A DNA stretch of 64,000 bases from an uncultured Methanomassiliicoccus sp. (GTDB lineage: Archaea > Thermoplasmatota > Thermoplasmata > Methanomassiliicoccales > Methanomassiliicoccaceae). Of this stretch, positions 27,464 to 36,361 are shown piece by piece. The DNA lies in the NCBI GenBank assembly GCA_944319735.1, contig CALUEU010000003.1, positions 1-64,000 of the forward strand, read 5' to 3'. Under the pieces are notes generated by a model. It was not told where the DNA came from and did no database searches. It worked only from the letters and a program-made list of their open reading frames with translations. A program made the translations under genes and the position numbers. Within the stretch, counting starts at the first letter, position 1, and each line of letters begins with the position of its first letter.

Positions 27464-29710
27464 TCAATTGCATTTGCTGTAACCACATTGCCTGCATATA
27501 ACACATCCGCCCTCATGCTCAACGGCTGCTCCGCACTCGGGACAGAATTTGATCATATGTGTCAATACCTGATCATTTTCCATTAGGCTGCTGACGCTTA
27601 TGGCCTCAGGATCCCAGTAACCTAGTTCGATGTGCTTGTTGTAAATTTTCTCAATTGTTCTGGCTATTGCATCAGGGCAGGAAGTGCATTTCAACCCAGG
27701 CTGTCTGACGGTCGAAGGACATCTGATTCCTTTCAACTGGCTGACAATCGTCTTTACATCAATACCGCTGCGGAGTGCGATTGATGCAAGTCTTGAAGTA
27801 GCCTCGCTCTGGCTGGGGCATCCTCCAGCTTTTCCTGTGTTGGTGAAAATCTCGCAGATTCCCTTGTCATCGTAATTGGCAGTGATGTACAGTTTGCCAC
27901 AGCCGATCTGTACACGCTCTGTAACGCCGGATACAACATCGGGTCTACCGCGGGGAACAATTCTTCCGGGAAGCTCTTCTGCCGGTATTTCCTCGTCTTT
28001 GTTGACTTTGCCGATATTCAGCACCTGCTCGTCACGGCTTCCGTCTCTGTAGATGGTAACTCCTTTACATCCTAGTATGAAAGCGAGCTTGTAGACTTCT
28101 GCCACATCCTCTTTGGTAGCAGAATGGCTGAAGTTTACAGTCTTGGAGACTGCATTATCGGTGTATTTTTGGAATGCAGCCTGCATCCTTATGTGATCCT
28201 CAGGACTGATATCATGGCTGGAAACAAACACTCTGCGGATATCCTCAGGAATTTCTTCAATGTGGGCAATGCTTCCTTCTTTGGCAATGCGCCTCATGAG
28301 GGTTTCACTGTAAAGACCTCTCTTTTCCAGCTCTTCCCTGAGAACAGAGTTCACTTCAAGCATCTCTGTTCCGTCCATGATATTTCTTACAAACACATAT
28401 CCGAAAATCGGCTCAACTCCTGAAGAGCATTCAGCAATGATAGAAAGCGTTCCAGTAGGCGCTATGGTGGTAATGGTTCCGTTCCTCTGCGGCTTGTCTT
28501 TAGGCAAAATGCTCTCTTCAAACAGTGGGAAAGGCCCTCTTTTAACGGCTATCCTCTGGCTTTCTTCTCTTCCTTTGTCGTTAATAAACTTCATCAGGCG
28601 CTCTCCGAGCTCAATGGCCTCTGTGGAATTGTAGGGAATCTTCATCATCAGAAGGCTGTCAGCCCATCCCATGACTCCAAGGCCGATTTTTCTTGTTTGT
28701 TTGGTGGTGAAGTCTATTTCTTCAATTGGATACTTGTTGACATCTATAACATTGTCAAGGAAATGCACTGCATTTTTTACCGTATTCTCTAATTTCTCCC
28801 AGTCAAACTCCCAGGAGTCCTCAGTCTTTTTCAGCATCTTGGTGAGGTTGATTGATCCTAAGTTGCAGCTTTCATACGGCAGTAAAGGCTGTTCTCCGCA
28901 GGGATTTGTAGATTCGATCTCTCCCTGAGAAGGAACAATATTATCGCGGTTCAGCCTGTCTAAGAAAATAATGCCTGGTTCTCCATTGCGCCATGCAGCC
29001 TCAACGATTTTGTTGAAGACTTTGGCAGCGTTGAGTTTCCCTATTGTTTCTTTGGTATGCGGATCTATAAGGTCATAATCTTCTCCCTTTTCAGCCGCTT
29101 TCATGAAAGCTTCAGTGAGTCCTACTGAAATGTTGAAGTTGGTAATTTCTTTATTGTCAGACTTGCAGTCTATGAATTTCAGAATATCTGGGTGGTCTAT
29201 GCGGAGAATTCCCATATTGGCGCCGCGCCTTGATCCTCCCTGCTTCACAGCTTCAGTGGCGACATTGAAGACCTTCATGAAGCTGATGGGTCCGCTGGCT
29301 ACTCCGCCGGTTGAATTTACGACACTGCCTTCGCAGCGAAGTCTGGAGAACGAGAATCCCGTACCTCCGCCGCTTTTGTGGATCAAAGCCGCCTGCTTGA
29401 TAGCTTCAAAAATAGACTCCATGCTGTCATCTACAGGCAGAACAAAGCATGCTGACAACTGACCCAAATCTTTGCCGGCATTCATCAATGTCGGAGAGTT
29501 GGGCAGGAATTCCAGCTTTGTCATCATCTCATAGAATACTTTAGCGAGTTCATCAACATCCTCGCCATTTTCGTATATTTTTTCGCTGGAGGCTATTGCA
29601 TTTGCCACTCTGTGGAACATGCCATCGACAGTTTCGATCGTGTTCCCGTCCTTGTCCTTTATCAAATACCTTCTTTCAAGGACAACCTGTGCATTCTTTG
29701 AAATTCCCAT
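27464..29710 (-). CDS. nrdJ: Adenosylcobalamin-dependent ribonucleotide reductase (class II)
   Basis: Reduces ribonucleotides to deoxyribonucleotides using a B12 radical, so no separate radical subunit is needed. The 748 residues include the N-terminal cysteine region (LGQLSACFVLP), the glycine-rich loop KSGGGTGFSFSRLRCEG, the active-site stretch NPCGEQPLLPYESCNLGSI and FGYVFVRNIMDG. The C-terminal tail has CTSCPDA and a zinc-ribbon-like CPECGAA...CVICRQCG. Minus-strand GGTGAG lies close before the ATG, and a TATA-like TTTATAAT lies about 75 bases upstream. Its B12 dependence fits the corrinoid economy of methylotrophic methanogens. Confidence 0.97.
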   Translation of the reverse strand: MGISKNAQVVLERRYLIKDKDGNTIETVDGMFHRVANAIASSEKIYENGEDVDELAKVFYEMMTKLEFLPNSPTLMNAGKDLGQLSACFVLPVDDSMESIFEAIKQAALIHKSGGGTGFSFSRLRCEGSVVNSTGGVASGPISFMKVFNVATEAVKQGGSRRGANMGILRIDHPDILKFIDCKSDNKEITNFNISVGLTEAFMKAAEKGEDYDLIDPHTKETIGKLNAAKVFNKIVEAAWRNGEPGIIFLDRLNRDNIVPSQGEIESTNPCGEQPLLPYESCNLGSINLTKMLKKTEDSWEFDWEKLENTVKNAVHFLDNVIDVNKYPIEEIDFTTKQTRKIGLGVMGWADSLLMMKIPYNSTEAIELGERLMKFINDKGREESQRIAVKRGPFPLFEESILPKDKPQRNGTITTIAPTGTLSIIAECSSGVEPIFGYVFVRNIMDGTEMLEVNSVLREELEKRGLYSETLMRRIAKEGSIAHIEEIPEDIRRVFVSSHDISPEDHIRMQAAFQKYTDNAVSKTVNFSHSATKEDVAEVYKLAFILGCKGVTIYRDGSRDEQVLNIGKVNKDEEIPAEELPGRIVPRGRPDVVSGVTERVQIGCGKLYITANYDDKGICEIFTNTGKAGGCPSQSEATSRLASIALRSGIDVKTIVSQLKGIRCPSTVRQPGLKCTSCPDAIARTIEKIYNKHIELGYWDPEAISVSSLMENDQVLTHMIKFCPECGAAVEHEGGCVICRQCGYSKCN

Positions 29711-30050
29711 AGACTCACCGAATTTTAAAATTTAATACATTCACATTTTAAAGCTGTTTGGATTGCTGCATCTTTAATTATAAACGTTTCCACTAAATTA
29801 CACTCTCATCAACAAGTGCCTTGTATAATTTACGAATTCTCTGTATAAACAATAGTAAATAGAAACTATTTCCAATAATAATACTGCTATTAGTAATACT
29901 GGATAATTAACTGCATCTATCACTCAACATCAGATATTAGTTTACAAAAATCAAAAATAACACTGAGATATCAGGACTATTTAAGTAATTAAATATGAAT
30001 TAATTATCAATTTTGATAATTAAAAATTAAATGCTGAAGAATAATTAACA
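29711..30050. other. Non-coding gap, 340 bases
   Basis: Very AT-rich. The right part of nrdJ control lies at 29711-29790. An AT palindrome AATTATCA/TGATAATT at about 30002-30021 may end the minus-strand MoaD-like transcript. I see no gene or structured RNA in the rest. Confidence 0.6.
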
Positions 30051-30332
30051 TTATCCGCCAGCAGTCATAGGCAGAACAGAAACCACATCTCCGTCTTTGA
30101 TTTTGCTTTCTAATCCTTCTAAGCCTTCGATGTTTCTGCCGTTTATCAATATGAATATCAAATCTGAGAGAGAACCGCCGGGGAAGAGGATCTTTTTCAT
30201 GTCTTCCCCGAATTCTTCAATAAGCTTGTTGAGAAAGTCTTCAGCGGTACAGCCTTCAAACTCCATGTTCATCTGGTTCTGCTTGGTGATGGCAGAGATG
30301 TTTCCGAAGGTGCGGAAGACGATTGAAGTCAT
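30051..30332 (-). CDS. MoaD/ThiS-family ubiquitin-like protein
   Basis: A 93-residue beta-grasp protein ending in the characteristic diglycine (PMTAGG), the site that is adenylated and thiocarboxylated in sulfur carriers or conjugated in SAMPs. Other family landmarks are ILINGRNIEGLEGLESK and the loop KDGDVVSVLP. Its ATG directly follows the stop of the flavoprotein gene upstream. Role could be molybdopterin, tungstopterin or other sulfur transfer, or protein conjugation; no partner E1 or MoaE lies in this window. Confidence 0.88.
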   Translation of the reverse strand: MTSIVFRTFGNISAITKQNQMNMEFEGCTAEDFLNKLIEEFGEDMKKILFPGGSLSDLIFILINGRNIEGLEGLESKIKDGDVVSVLPMTAGG

Positions 30333-31682
30333 TTACAGATTCCTCATTAGATTCTCAGCTGCCACGCATACCACGTCTCTGACCATTGAAGTCGGAGGGC
30401 AGTATGCATTCTCAAAGGAGCTGACGAACTCATCAACAGTAACTCCCTTCATGATTGCAGCTGTGAGCCAATTGATTCTTCCATTTATGTCTTCTTTGCC
30501 TAAGATCTGAGCACCTACAATGCGGCGACTCTCTTTCTCAGCAAGAAGTTTTACTACCACATTGGTTCCGCCTGGGTAGTATCTCGCACGGCTGGATCCT
30601 TCTGCAGATCCTTCAACAACCTGCAGGCCGTAGTAATCAGCCAGACCTTTAGAGAGGCCGGTTCCTGCAATCTGAACATCGCCGACTTGGGAAATCCAGG
30701 CGCTTAAAACAGCAGGGAATGTGGCATATCCGCCGGCAGCATTGATTCCAGCTACACGTCCCTGCCTAACCGCAGTGGCACCCAGCTGGCTCATAGTGGG
30801 GCCGGGAGCAGCTGCACTCTCGCACATGACAACGTCGCCTGCCAGGTATACGTCCTTGACGACTCTGCCTCTGCGGTAAGGCTGCAATGTGGATGTGACG
30901 TGAACTGCACCGAGAGGACCTATCTCAAATCCCAGCTGATTAGGTATCTGCAGATTTGCTCTTACACCGGTAGCCATAATCACCATGTCACACTTGTATT
31001 CCTTGTCTCCAACAACGACACTCTCTACCTTTCCATTTCCTTTAATGGCTCCAAGTGGTTTTCCCATTAGGAATTCAACACCTTCTTTTTCAAGCTCAGC
31101 CTGAACCTTGGCAGCCATGTCTGCATCGCAGATTCTCGGAATGACTTGAGGAAACATCTCGGCTACAATAACCTTCATTCCAGCATGTTTGAGCGCTACA
31201 GCAATCTCCAGGCCGATAACTCCCCCGCCTGCAACGACAACAGTCTTGCAGGTTTTCATTGCTTCCTGGATCATCATGCCGTCTTTTATGAAGCGGACTT
31301 TAAAGACACCGGGAAGGTCTGCACCTTCAATCGGCGGAACAAACACTGTACCGCCGGTAGCCAAAATCAAAGAATCATAAGGTATCGAGGAACCGTCTTC
31401 AAGTGTGACTGTTTTAGCCTCAGAATCAACAGAAGCTACCTTTGTCTTCACCCTGACATCAATGTTCCTCTCATTTTTGTAGAATGCTGGATCGTGCATC
31501 ACGATTGACTGGAAATCTTTTATCTTCCCCTCGAGGACGAATGGAATTGCACACGGGGAGTATGAGATGTATTCCTCTTCAGTGAATACTGTAATCTCAG
31601 CTTCTTTGTCAGTCGCTCTTGCTGAGGATGCAGCAGTCATTCCTGCTGCTCCTGACCCGATCACAACGATCTTTCTAGCCAT
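30333..31682 (-). CDS. CoA-disulfide reductase/NADH oxidase-like flavoprotein
   Basis: A 449-residue FAD/NAD(P)H pyridine nucleotide-disulfide oxidoreductase. FAD fold IVVIGSGAAGMTAASSAR (residues ~5-22); the single redox cysteine in SYSPCAIPF (~40-48), typical of CoA-disulfide reductase and Nox/Npr enzymes; NAD fold VVVAGGGVIGLEIAVAL (~148-164); second FAD motif VYLAGDVV; C-terminal dimerisation domain with YCPPTS. It may reduce CoA, CoM or persulfide-type disulfides. Operon with the MoaD-like gene suggests sulfur metabolism. Confidence 0.88.
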   Translation of the reverse strand: MARKIVVIGSGAAGMTAASSARATDKEAEITVFTEEEYISYSPCAIPFVLEGKIKDFQSIVMHDPAFYKNERNIDVRVKTKVASVDSEAKTVTLEDGSSIPYDSLILATGGTVFVPPIEGADLPGVFKVRFIKDGMMIQEAMKTCKTVVVAGGGVIGLEIAVALKHAGMKVIVAEMFPQVIPRICDADMAAKVQAELEKEGVEFLMGKPLGAIKGNGKVESVVVGDKEYKCDMVIMATGVRANLQIPNQLGFEIGPLGAVHVTSTLQPYRRGRVVKDVYLAGDVVMCESAAAPGPTMSQLGATAVRQGRVAGINAAGGYATFPAVLSAWISQVGDVQIAGTGLSKGLADYYGLQVVEGSAEGSSRARYYPGGTNVVVKLLAEKESRRIVGAQILGKEDINGRINWLTAAIMKGVTVDEFVSSFENAYCPPTSMVRDVVCVAAENLMRNL

Positions 31683-31787
31683 ACGTATACCTTTAATCTA
31701 GGCATATGATGGCCTTATTATAAACTTACCATCGCTTCAGGCCGAAAGGTAATTAATGTTAGTCGGCTGTCTTGCGCTGATCAGATT

Positions 31788-32783
31788 ATGGCTAAACTAA
31801 GGAAGGAAGATCTCCAGACTCCCGTGAGTACATGGCGGGAAAAGGATATGATCAATTCAGAAAAGGTAGATGCTTTCGTCATCATTCTGCGTACAACAGG
31901 GTGCTGGTGGGCTCATAAGAAGGGCTGCACCATGTGCGGATATAACACCGTAAGTGCACCGGTGACTGAGGAAGATTTGCGGGTCCAGCTCTCCAAGGCT
32001 TTAGAAAAGTACTGCAATGAAAAAATGGTCAAGATCTATACTTCCGGCTCATTTTTAGATGACAAGGAGATTCCCAGTGCGGTAAGGAAGGACATATTCG
32101 AGTTATTCGCTCCTGCACAGAGGATCCTCTTTGAGTCCCGTCCTGAATTCGTCACCGAAGAAAACTTAGCTTCAGTGGTCAAAGAGAGGTCGGCAGTCGC
32201 CATAGGTCTGGAAAGCGCCAACGATGAAATCCTCAAGAAATGCATCCGCAAAGGTTTCACCGTCGGAGATTATGAACAGGCAGCCAGAGTTCTGAATAAG
32301 TTTAATATTCCTCTGAGAACCTACCTGCTTCTCAAGCCTCCATACCTGACTGAAAGAGCAGCTGTGGAGGATGCCAAAGCTTCAGTGAAGTATGCGGCCC
32401 AGTTTTCAGAAAGCGTCAGTGTCAATCCAGTCAATGTTCAGCGTAGCACATTGGTGGAATCCATATGGTCAAGAGGAAGCTATGCCCCGCCGATGATCTG
32501 GTCATTGATTGAAGTCTTAAAGGATGGTTCCGGCAGAGAAGGCTGCAGGCTGCTTTCTTCACCTTCAGGAGGAGGAGCCGCAAGAGGAGTTCACAACTGC
32601 GGAAAATGCGATAAGGCTCTGCTTTCAGCAATAGAGAAATTCTCTTACTCCCAGAACCCGGCAGAATTTGAGAAAGTCGACTGTGAGTGCCGCAGCGAAT
32701 GGAAAGCCCTGATTGAACTTCAAGATCTGATGTTTACCAGCGTAGACGTAAAAAAGCACGTTTCAGAGAATTTAGTCGAATAA
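31788..32783 (+). CDS. raSEA: Archaeosine synthase radical-SAM subunit (RaSEA)
   Basis: Acts with ArcS to convert lysine-modified preQ0 into archaeosine at position 15 of archaeal tRNA. The cluster motif is GCWWAHKKGCTMCGY (residues ~38-52), the spaced cysteines seen in this family rather than plain CxxxCxxC. Other landmarks are YTSGSFLDD, VAIGLESAND and the late HNCGKCD, with CEC near the C-terminus. 331 residues, usual length. Stand-alone, divergent from the flavoprotein with 105 bases between. Confidence 0.9.
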   Translation: MAKLRKEDLQTPVSTWREKDMINSEKVDAFVIILRTTGCWWAHKKGCTMCGYNTVSAPVTEEDLRVQLSKALEKYCNEKMVKIYTSGSFLDDKEIPSAVRKDIFELFAPAQRILFESRPEFVTEENLASVVKERSAVAIGLESANDEILKKCIRKGFTVGDYEQAARVLNKFNIPLRTYLLLKPPYLTERAAVEDAKASVKYAAQFSESVSVNPVNVQRSTLVESIWSRGSYAPPMIWSLIEVLKDGSGREGCRLLSSPSGGGAARGVHNCGKCDKALLSAIEKFSYSQNPAEFEKVDCECRSEWKALIELQDLMFTSVDVKKHVSENLVE

Positions 32784-32847
32784 AAAGACCTATGAGAAAC
32801 AGTTTAGTATAATCGCAGTATTAATGTAATTGTAAATTGTGGTCAAA

Positions 32848-33057
32848 ATGGAAGCTAGAGAAGAGAGTAACGATTACGATCTGACATTCGGTCTGACGGA
32901 TGACGAATTAACAGAGCGTTTCGTACAAGCTGTCAGGCTAGCCATAGAGAGAGACAAAATCATGGGCATACCAGTTATTCGTGTCGATGCGGATGGTAAG
33001 ATCTATAAAGAATATCCAGACGGGCACTTGGAACATGTCGCTGCCTCTAAAGCCTGA
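32848..33057 (+). CDS. Small acidic protein, possible antitoxin partner
   Basis: A 69-residue protein: acidic N-terminus (LTFGLTDDELTERFV), a helix, then a beta-hairpin-like end (IPVIRVDADGKIYKEYPDG). I know of no named family with certainty. It overlaps the next gene, a zeta-toxin-like kinase, by 23 bases in another frame, an order common in toxin-antitoxin pairs. ATG 32848 chosen; a GTG three codons upstream at 32839 is possible. Confidence 0.65.
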   Translation: MEAREESNDYDLTFGLTDDELTERFVQAVRLAIERDKIMGIPVIRVDADGKIYKEYPDGHLEHVAASKA

Positions 33058-33601
33058 GATTATTGTATTTGCAGGGCCGAACGGCTCCGGTAAGAGCACT
33101 ATTGCTAAAATGATTAAGATTATTGAGCCGTATGTCAATGCAGACGAGATCAAAAAGTTTAATCAATGTTCTGATCTAGAGGCTGCAGAGCAAGCAGACC
33201 GAATGCGTGAAAATCTCCTCAGTGAAAACAGGAGTTTTACCTTTGAGACTGTAATGTCGACTGACAGGAATCTCAAATTGTTGACAAAAGCAAAAGACAA
33301 AGGGTATTTTATAAGAACGATTTATGTGCTGACTTCAAATCCACAAATTAATATTTCACGTATTGATATGAGAGCGTCTCGTGGAGATCATAATGTACCA
33401 GAAGATAAAGTAATATCAAGATACAATCGCGCTCTAACTTTGATACCCGACCTTGTTGAAATTTCAGATATTTGCCATATTTATGATAATTCAGATGTGC
33501 CTTTCCGCATTTTCAAAAAACGGAAGGATCAGTATTTTTATTGGGAAAATCAGTTTTGGGATAAAGTGAAGATAGAAGCTCTCACCGGGCATCTATTTTA
33601 A
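33035..33601 (+). CDS. Zeta-toxin-like P-loop kinase
   Basis: A 188-residue P-loop protein of the zeta-toxin/COG4185 kind. Walker A GPNGSGKST is at residues 14-22, NADEI follows, then FTFETVMST and the basic ASRGDHNVPEDKV lid-like segment. Zeta toxins phosphorylate UDP-amino sugars or other small substrates; the substrate here is unknown. The frame opens earlier (32981), but those residues fall within the neighbour and are not zeta-like, so ATG 33035, just before the conserved core, is chosen. Expression is probably coupled to the overlapping small gene. Confidence 0.8.
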   Translation: MSLPLKPEIIVFAGPNGSGKSTIAKMIKIIEPYVNADEIKKFNQCSDLEAAEQADRMRENLLSENRSFTFETVMSTDRNLKLLTKAKDKGYFIRTIYVLTSNPQINISRIDMRASRGDHNVPEDKVISRYNRALTLIPDLVEISDICHIYDNSDVPFRIFKKRKDQYFYWENQFWDKVKIEALTGHLF

Positions 33602-33690
33602 TGACGTTTCTTGCAAAGGAAGCAAAGCAATATTATATGACATAATATTAGGGAATACTTCTGCTGACTTAGCATCAGGAGGCATTATAC

Positions 33691-34011
33691 TTGAAATTCG
33701 ATATAAAAAGAGGGCACGGAGCACAGTTGGAAGGAGACGGATTGAAAAACTTGATGATCGAATCATTCGGGGATATCAAAGAAGAAAACGGTGCATACGT
33801 TACCTCATTCGGAGCAACGACTAGATTTGAAGTCAAATTCCTCAGCAAGTCTGAGCTTGAAGTTAACAGCGAATCCGACAAGAATGCTTCCGAAGAAGCG
33901 ATGGTCGAATCCAACCGCAAATACAACGATTTCATGCTAAAAGCTACTGGTTTTTCATCAAAAGAGCGTTCCAAGAGAATGCAGAAAAAAGCTAAAGAAG
34001 GTAAGCTTTAA
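33691..34011 (+). CDS. Small conserved archaeal protein (DUF5611-like)
   Basis: A 106-residue, charged, soluble protein beginning with a KFDIKRGH strand and ending in a lysine-rich helix (SKERSKRMQKKAKEGKL). From memory it resembles the methanogen DUF5611 family of unknown function. TTG start, preceded by AGGAGG (33677-33682) at good spacing. It sits just upstream of the ribosomal superoperon, separated by a hairpin and a promoter. Confidence 0.8.
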   Translation: MKFDIKRGHGAQLEGDGLKNLMIESFGDIKEENGAYVTSFGATTRFEVKFLSKSELEVNSESDKNASEEAMVESNRKYNDFMLKATGFSSKERSKRMQKKAKEGKL

Positions 34012-34022
34012 CACTCTTTTTC

Positions 34023-34055
34023 GGCTGCCCCAAACACGGCTTTTATGGGGTAGCC
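34023..34055 (+). terminator. 10-bp hairpin before the r-protein promoter
   Basis: GGCTGCCCCA (34023-34032) pairs with TGGGGTAGCC (34046-34055), one G:T pair, loop of 13 bases. It lies 12 bases after the DUF5611-like stop and 26 bases before the TATA box, so it likely separates the two transcripts. There is no T-run after it. Confidence 0.5.
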
Positions 34056-34081
34056 AGTACCTTAAATCTCAAGTCATTATG

Positions 34082-34090
34082 TTTATATAC
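34082..34090 (+). promoter_or_regulatory. TATA box of the ribosomal superoperon
   Basis: TTTATATAC is a strong archaeal TATA element. Transcription is expected about 25 bases on, near 34110, leaving a leader of about 190 nt before the L3 start codon. Confidence 0.75.
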
Positions 34091-34109
34091 AAGAACTCTT
34101 ATCGGACTC

Positions 34110-34300
34110 TAAGCTGAACGCGCTGAGGACGTTCGACCAGACGCTATGGGCAATGTCATATCATCCCAACTTCCCCTCTATTTCCATTCTCGGGGGGTGA
34201 ATACCGCGCCACGGTCGGAGGTGCTGACTCGCACTACGTGTTATGTCAGAGGGCGCTAGCAACAGAGAGTGGATTCTCTCAATAGACGAGAGGGAGAACC
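34110..34300 (+). promoter_or_regulatory. Long leader of the L3 operon with competing hairpins
   Basis: About 190 untranslated bases. CTGAC/GTCAG with an inner CAC/GTG makes one hairpin (about 34222-34247). Near the start codon CTCTC (34276-34280) can pair either with GAGAG upstream (34265-34269) or with GAGAG downstream (34288-34292). The second fold covers the purine-rich stretch just before ATG 34301. This arrangement would suit translational feedback by a ribosomal protein, but the effector is unknown. Confidence 0.5.
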
Positions 34301-35299
34301 ATGCCGAACAAAAGACGTCCAAGAAGAGGCTCGAAGGCGTACTCGCCACGAAAAAGAGCCATTAGCCAAACACCTAGATTAGATACTTGGCCAGAGATTA
34401 GCGAAGGCCCTAAACTTCAGGGCTTTGCCGGTTACAAAGCCGGAATGACTCATGCGTTCATGGTCGATGACCGCAAAACAAGTCTCACCGCTAAACAGGA
34501 AATCCAGATCCCAGTTACTGTTCTAGAAGTGCCACCAATGAAAGTGGCAGCTGTAAGAGTATATGAGAATACCCGCTACGGGCTCCGCACTGTCGGAGAA
34601 GCCTGGGCACCATCCGTGGACTCGCTCCTTAAGAAGCGCTTGCCTATTCCAAAGAATTACAATGCTGAGGAAGCCTGGGCAAAGCTGGCAGAGAAGGATA
34701 TCGCTGATGTCCGCGTGCTCACATACACACAGCCTAAGTTAGTGACTGGTGTTCCTAAGAAAGTTCCTGAACTTATGGAAACCCGCATCGGCGGAGGAAC
34801 TATCGATGAGAGACTTGCCTACGCAAAGGAAATCCTGGGCAAAGAAGTATCAATTTCTGATTTTGCAAAGAATGGTGCATTAGTTGATGTGGCTGCAGTC
34901 ACCAAAGGAAAAGGTTTCCAGGGTGCAGTCAAGAGGTGGGGAGTAAAACTTCTGTCCCACAAGAACTCAAAGCACCGCAGAATGATCGGTACCCTCGGTC
35001 CAAAGAGGCCCGGACTTGTTCGTCCAACTGTGCCTCAGTCTGGTCAGATGGGTTACCACCAGCGTACAGAATTCAACAAGCGTATCATTAAGATCGGAGA
35101 AAGCGGCGAAGAAGTCAACCCCAAGGGAGGATTCCTCCACTACGGTTCAGTCCGCAACAACTATCTCCTTATCTACGGTTCTGTGCCAGGTCCCACAAAG
35201 AGACTGATCCGCATCAGGGATCCAGTAAGGCCTACAAAAGTATCTGGAGATGCACCTGACGTTGTTTACATCTCAACAGAATCCAAGCAGGGGGCTTGA
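34301..35299 (+). CDS. rpl3: Ribosomal protein uL3
   Basis: Large-subunit protein near the peptidyl-transferase centre. 332 residues, archaeal length. Landmarks are the basic N-terminus RRPRRGSKAYSPRKRA, FAGYKAGMTHAFM and the loop TKGKGFQGAVKRWG, which reaches the catalytic core. First gene of the superoperon, and therefore the likely point of leader control; L4 starts five bases after its stop. Confidence 0.98.
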   Translation: MPNKRRPRRGSKAYSPRKRAISQTPRLDTWPEISEGPKLQGFAGYKAGMTHAFMVDDRKTSLTAKQEIQIPVTVLEVPPMKVAAVRVYENTRYGLRTVGEAWAPSVDSLLKKRLPIPKNYNAEEAWAKLAEKDIADVRVLTYTQPKLVTGVPKKVPELMETRIGGGTIDERLAYAKEILGKEVSISDFAKNGALVDVAAVTKGKGFQGAVKRWGVKLLSHKNSKHRRMIGTLGPKRPGLVRPTVPQSGQMGYHQRTEFNKRIIKIGESGEEVNPKGGFLHYGSVRNNYLLIYGSVPGPTKRLIRIRDPVRPTKVSGDAPDVVYISTESKQGA

Positions 35300-35304
35300 A
35301 CTAA

Positions 35305-36069
35305 ATGGCAAGTGTAAATGTATATTCAGTAGACGGCAAAACCGTCAAAAGTGTGGAGCTCCCCGCAGCATTTTCTACAGAGTACCGTCCAGACCTCATC
35401 CACAAAGCTGTTGTAGCAGAGCAGGCCAACAAGCGCCAGCCTTATGGACCAAGCGAAAAAGCTGGTATGAGACATGCAGTTTCTCAGTGGGGAAAAGGCC
35501 GCGGAACTTCACGTGTTCAAAGGCTTACACAGGGCAACAAAGCTGCCGAATCTCCTAACAACGTAGGAGGAAGGCGTGCATTCCCACCAAAGCCAGAGAA
35601 AGATTATTCTAAGAAGATGAACAGGAAAGAGAAGCAGCTCGCAAAGCTGTCAGCCCTAGCTGCTGTTGCCAACCCTGAGATCGTAAAGAACAGGGGACAC
35701 CGCTTTGATGAAAATGTAACTCTTCCTTTGGTTGTAGAGAATGATTTTGAGAAGATTGCAACAACCGCAGAGGCAATTGCAGTCTTTGAGAGCTTAGGCG
35801 TATATGACGACCTTGTCAGAGCAAAAGACGGAAAGAAAATCCGTGCAGGCAGAGGAAAAATGAGAGGCAGAAAATACCGCACTCCCAGAAGCATCCTCGT
35901 CGTTGTCTCTGAAAATGAAGCTCCTATCTTCAAGGGCGTACACAACCTCCCTGGTGTCGAAGTCGTATCTACCAGCGGACTAAGCGCAGGAAAACTCGCT
36001 CCTGGCGGAGCTGCAGGTCGCCTGACTGTATTCACTGAGTCTGCACTCGAACAGACCGGAGGCTGGTAA
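35305..36069 (+). CDS. rpl4: Ribosomal protein uL4
   Basis: Lines the exit tunnel with its extended loop. 254 residues with the archaeal features RPDLIHKAVVAEQANKRQPY, the basic tunnel loop (WGKGRGTSRVQRLTQGN) and GKMRGRKYRTPRSILVV. GGGG (35291-35294) lies upstream of the ATG. Next gene begins two bases after the stop. Confidence 0.98.
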   Translation: MASVNVYSVDGKTVKSVELPAAFSTEYRPDLIHKAVVAEQANKRQPYGPSEKAGMRHAVSQWGKGRGTSRVQRLTQGNKAAESPNNVGGRRAFPPKPEKDYSKKMNRKEKQLAKLSALAAVANPEIVKNRGHRFDENVTLPLVVENDFEKIATTAEAIAVFESLGVYDDLVRAKDGKKIRAGRGKMRGRKYRTPRSILVVVSENEAPIFKGVHNLPGVEVVSTSGLSAGKLAPGGAAGRLTVFTESALEQTGGW

Positions 36070-36071
36070 TC

Positions 36072-36353
36072 ATGCCTAAAGATTCAGTTTTAATTCATCC
36101 ATACGTCACAGAAAAGACGATGAACTTCATGAGCGGAACCCCTACCCAGAAGTTCAAAGACGGAAACAAAATCGAATTCCTTGTTACAAGGGACGCCAAC
36201 AAGGCCGAGATCAAAGCAGACTTTGAAAGACACTTTGATGTAAAAGTCGAGAAGGTGTGGACAAGGATCACAAAGAACGGAAAGCGTGCTACGATTAAAC
36301 TCGCTGAGGGATACTCGGCAGAAGACATCGGCATGAGAATTGGAGTGTTCTGA
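36072..36353 (+). CDS. rpl23: Ribosomal protein uL23
   Basis: Tunnel-exit protein that docks SRP and the Sec translocon. 93 residues: IHPYVTEKTMNFM at the start, then IEFLVTRDANKAEIKADFE and a KVWTRIT strand typical of uL23. Somewhat longer in the first loop than many archaeal homologues (about 82-86). Confidence 0.97.
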   Translation: MPKDSVLIHPYVTEKTMNFMSGTPTQKFKDGNKIEFLVTRDANKAEIKADFERHFDVKVEKVWTRITKNGKRATIKLAEGYSAEDIGMRIGVF

Positions 36354-36361
36354 GGGATATT

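Noticed and set aside
32981-33034. Upstream start of the zeta-like kinase
   Set aside because: The extra 18 residues are the neighbouring gene read out of frame; the conserved core begins right after ATG 33035.
34110-34300. tRNA, C/D guide or SRP RNA in the L3 leader
   Set aside because: No cloverleaf, no paired C and D boxes at guide spacing and no SRP signature; it is better described as a 5' leader.
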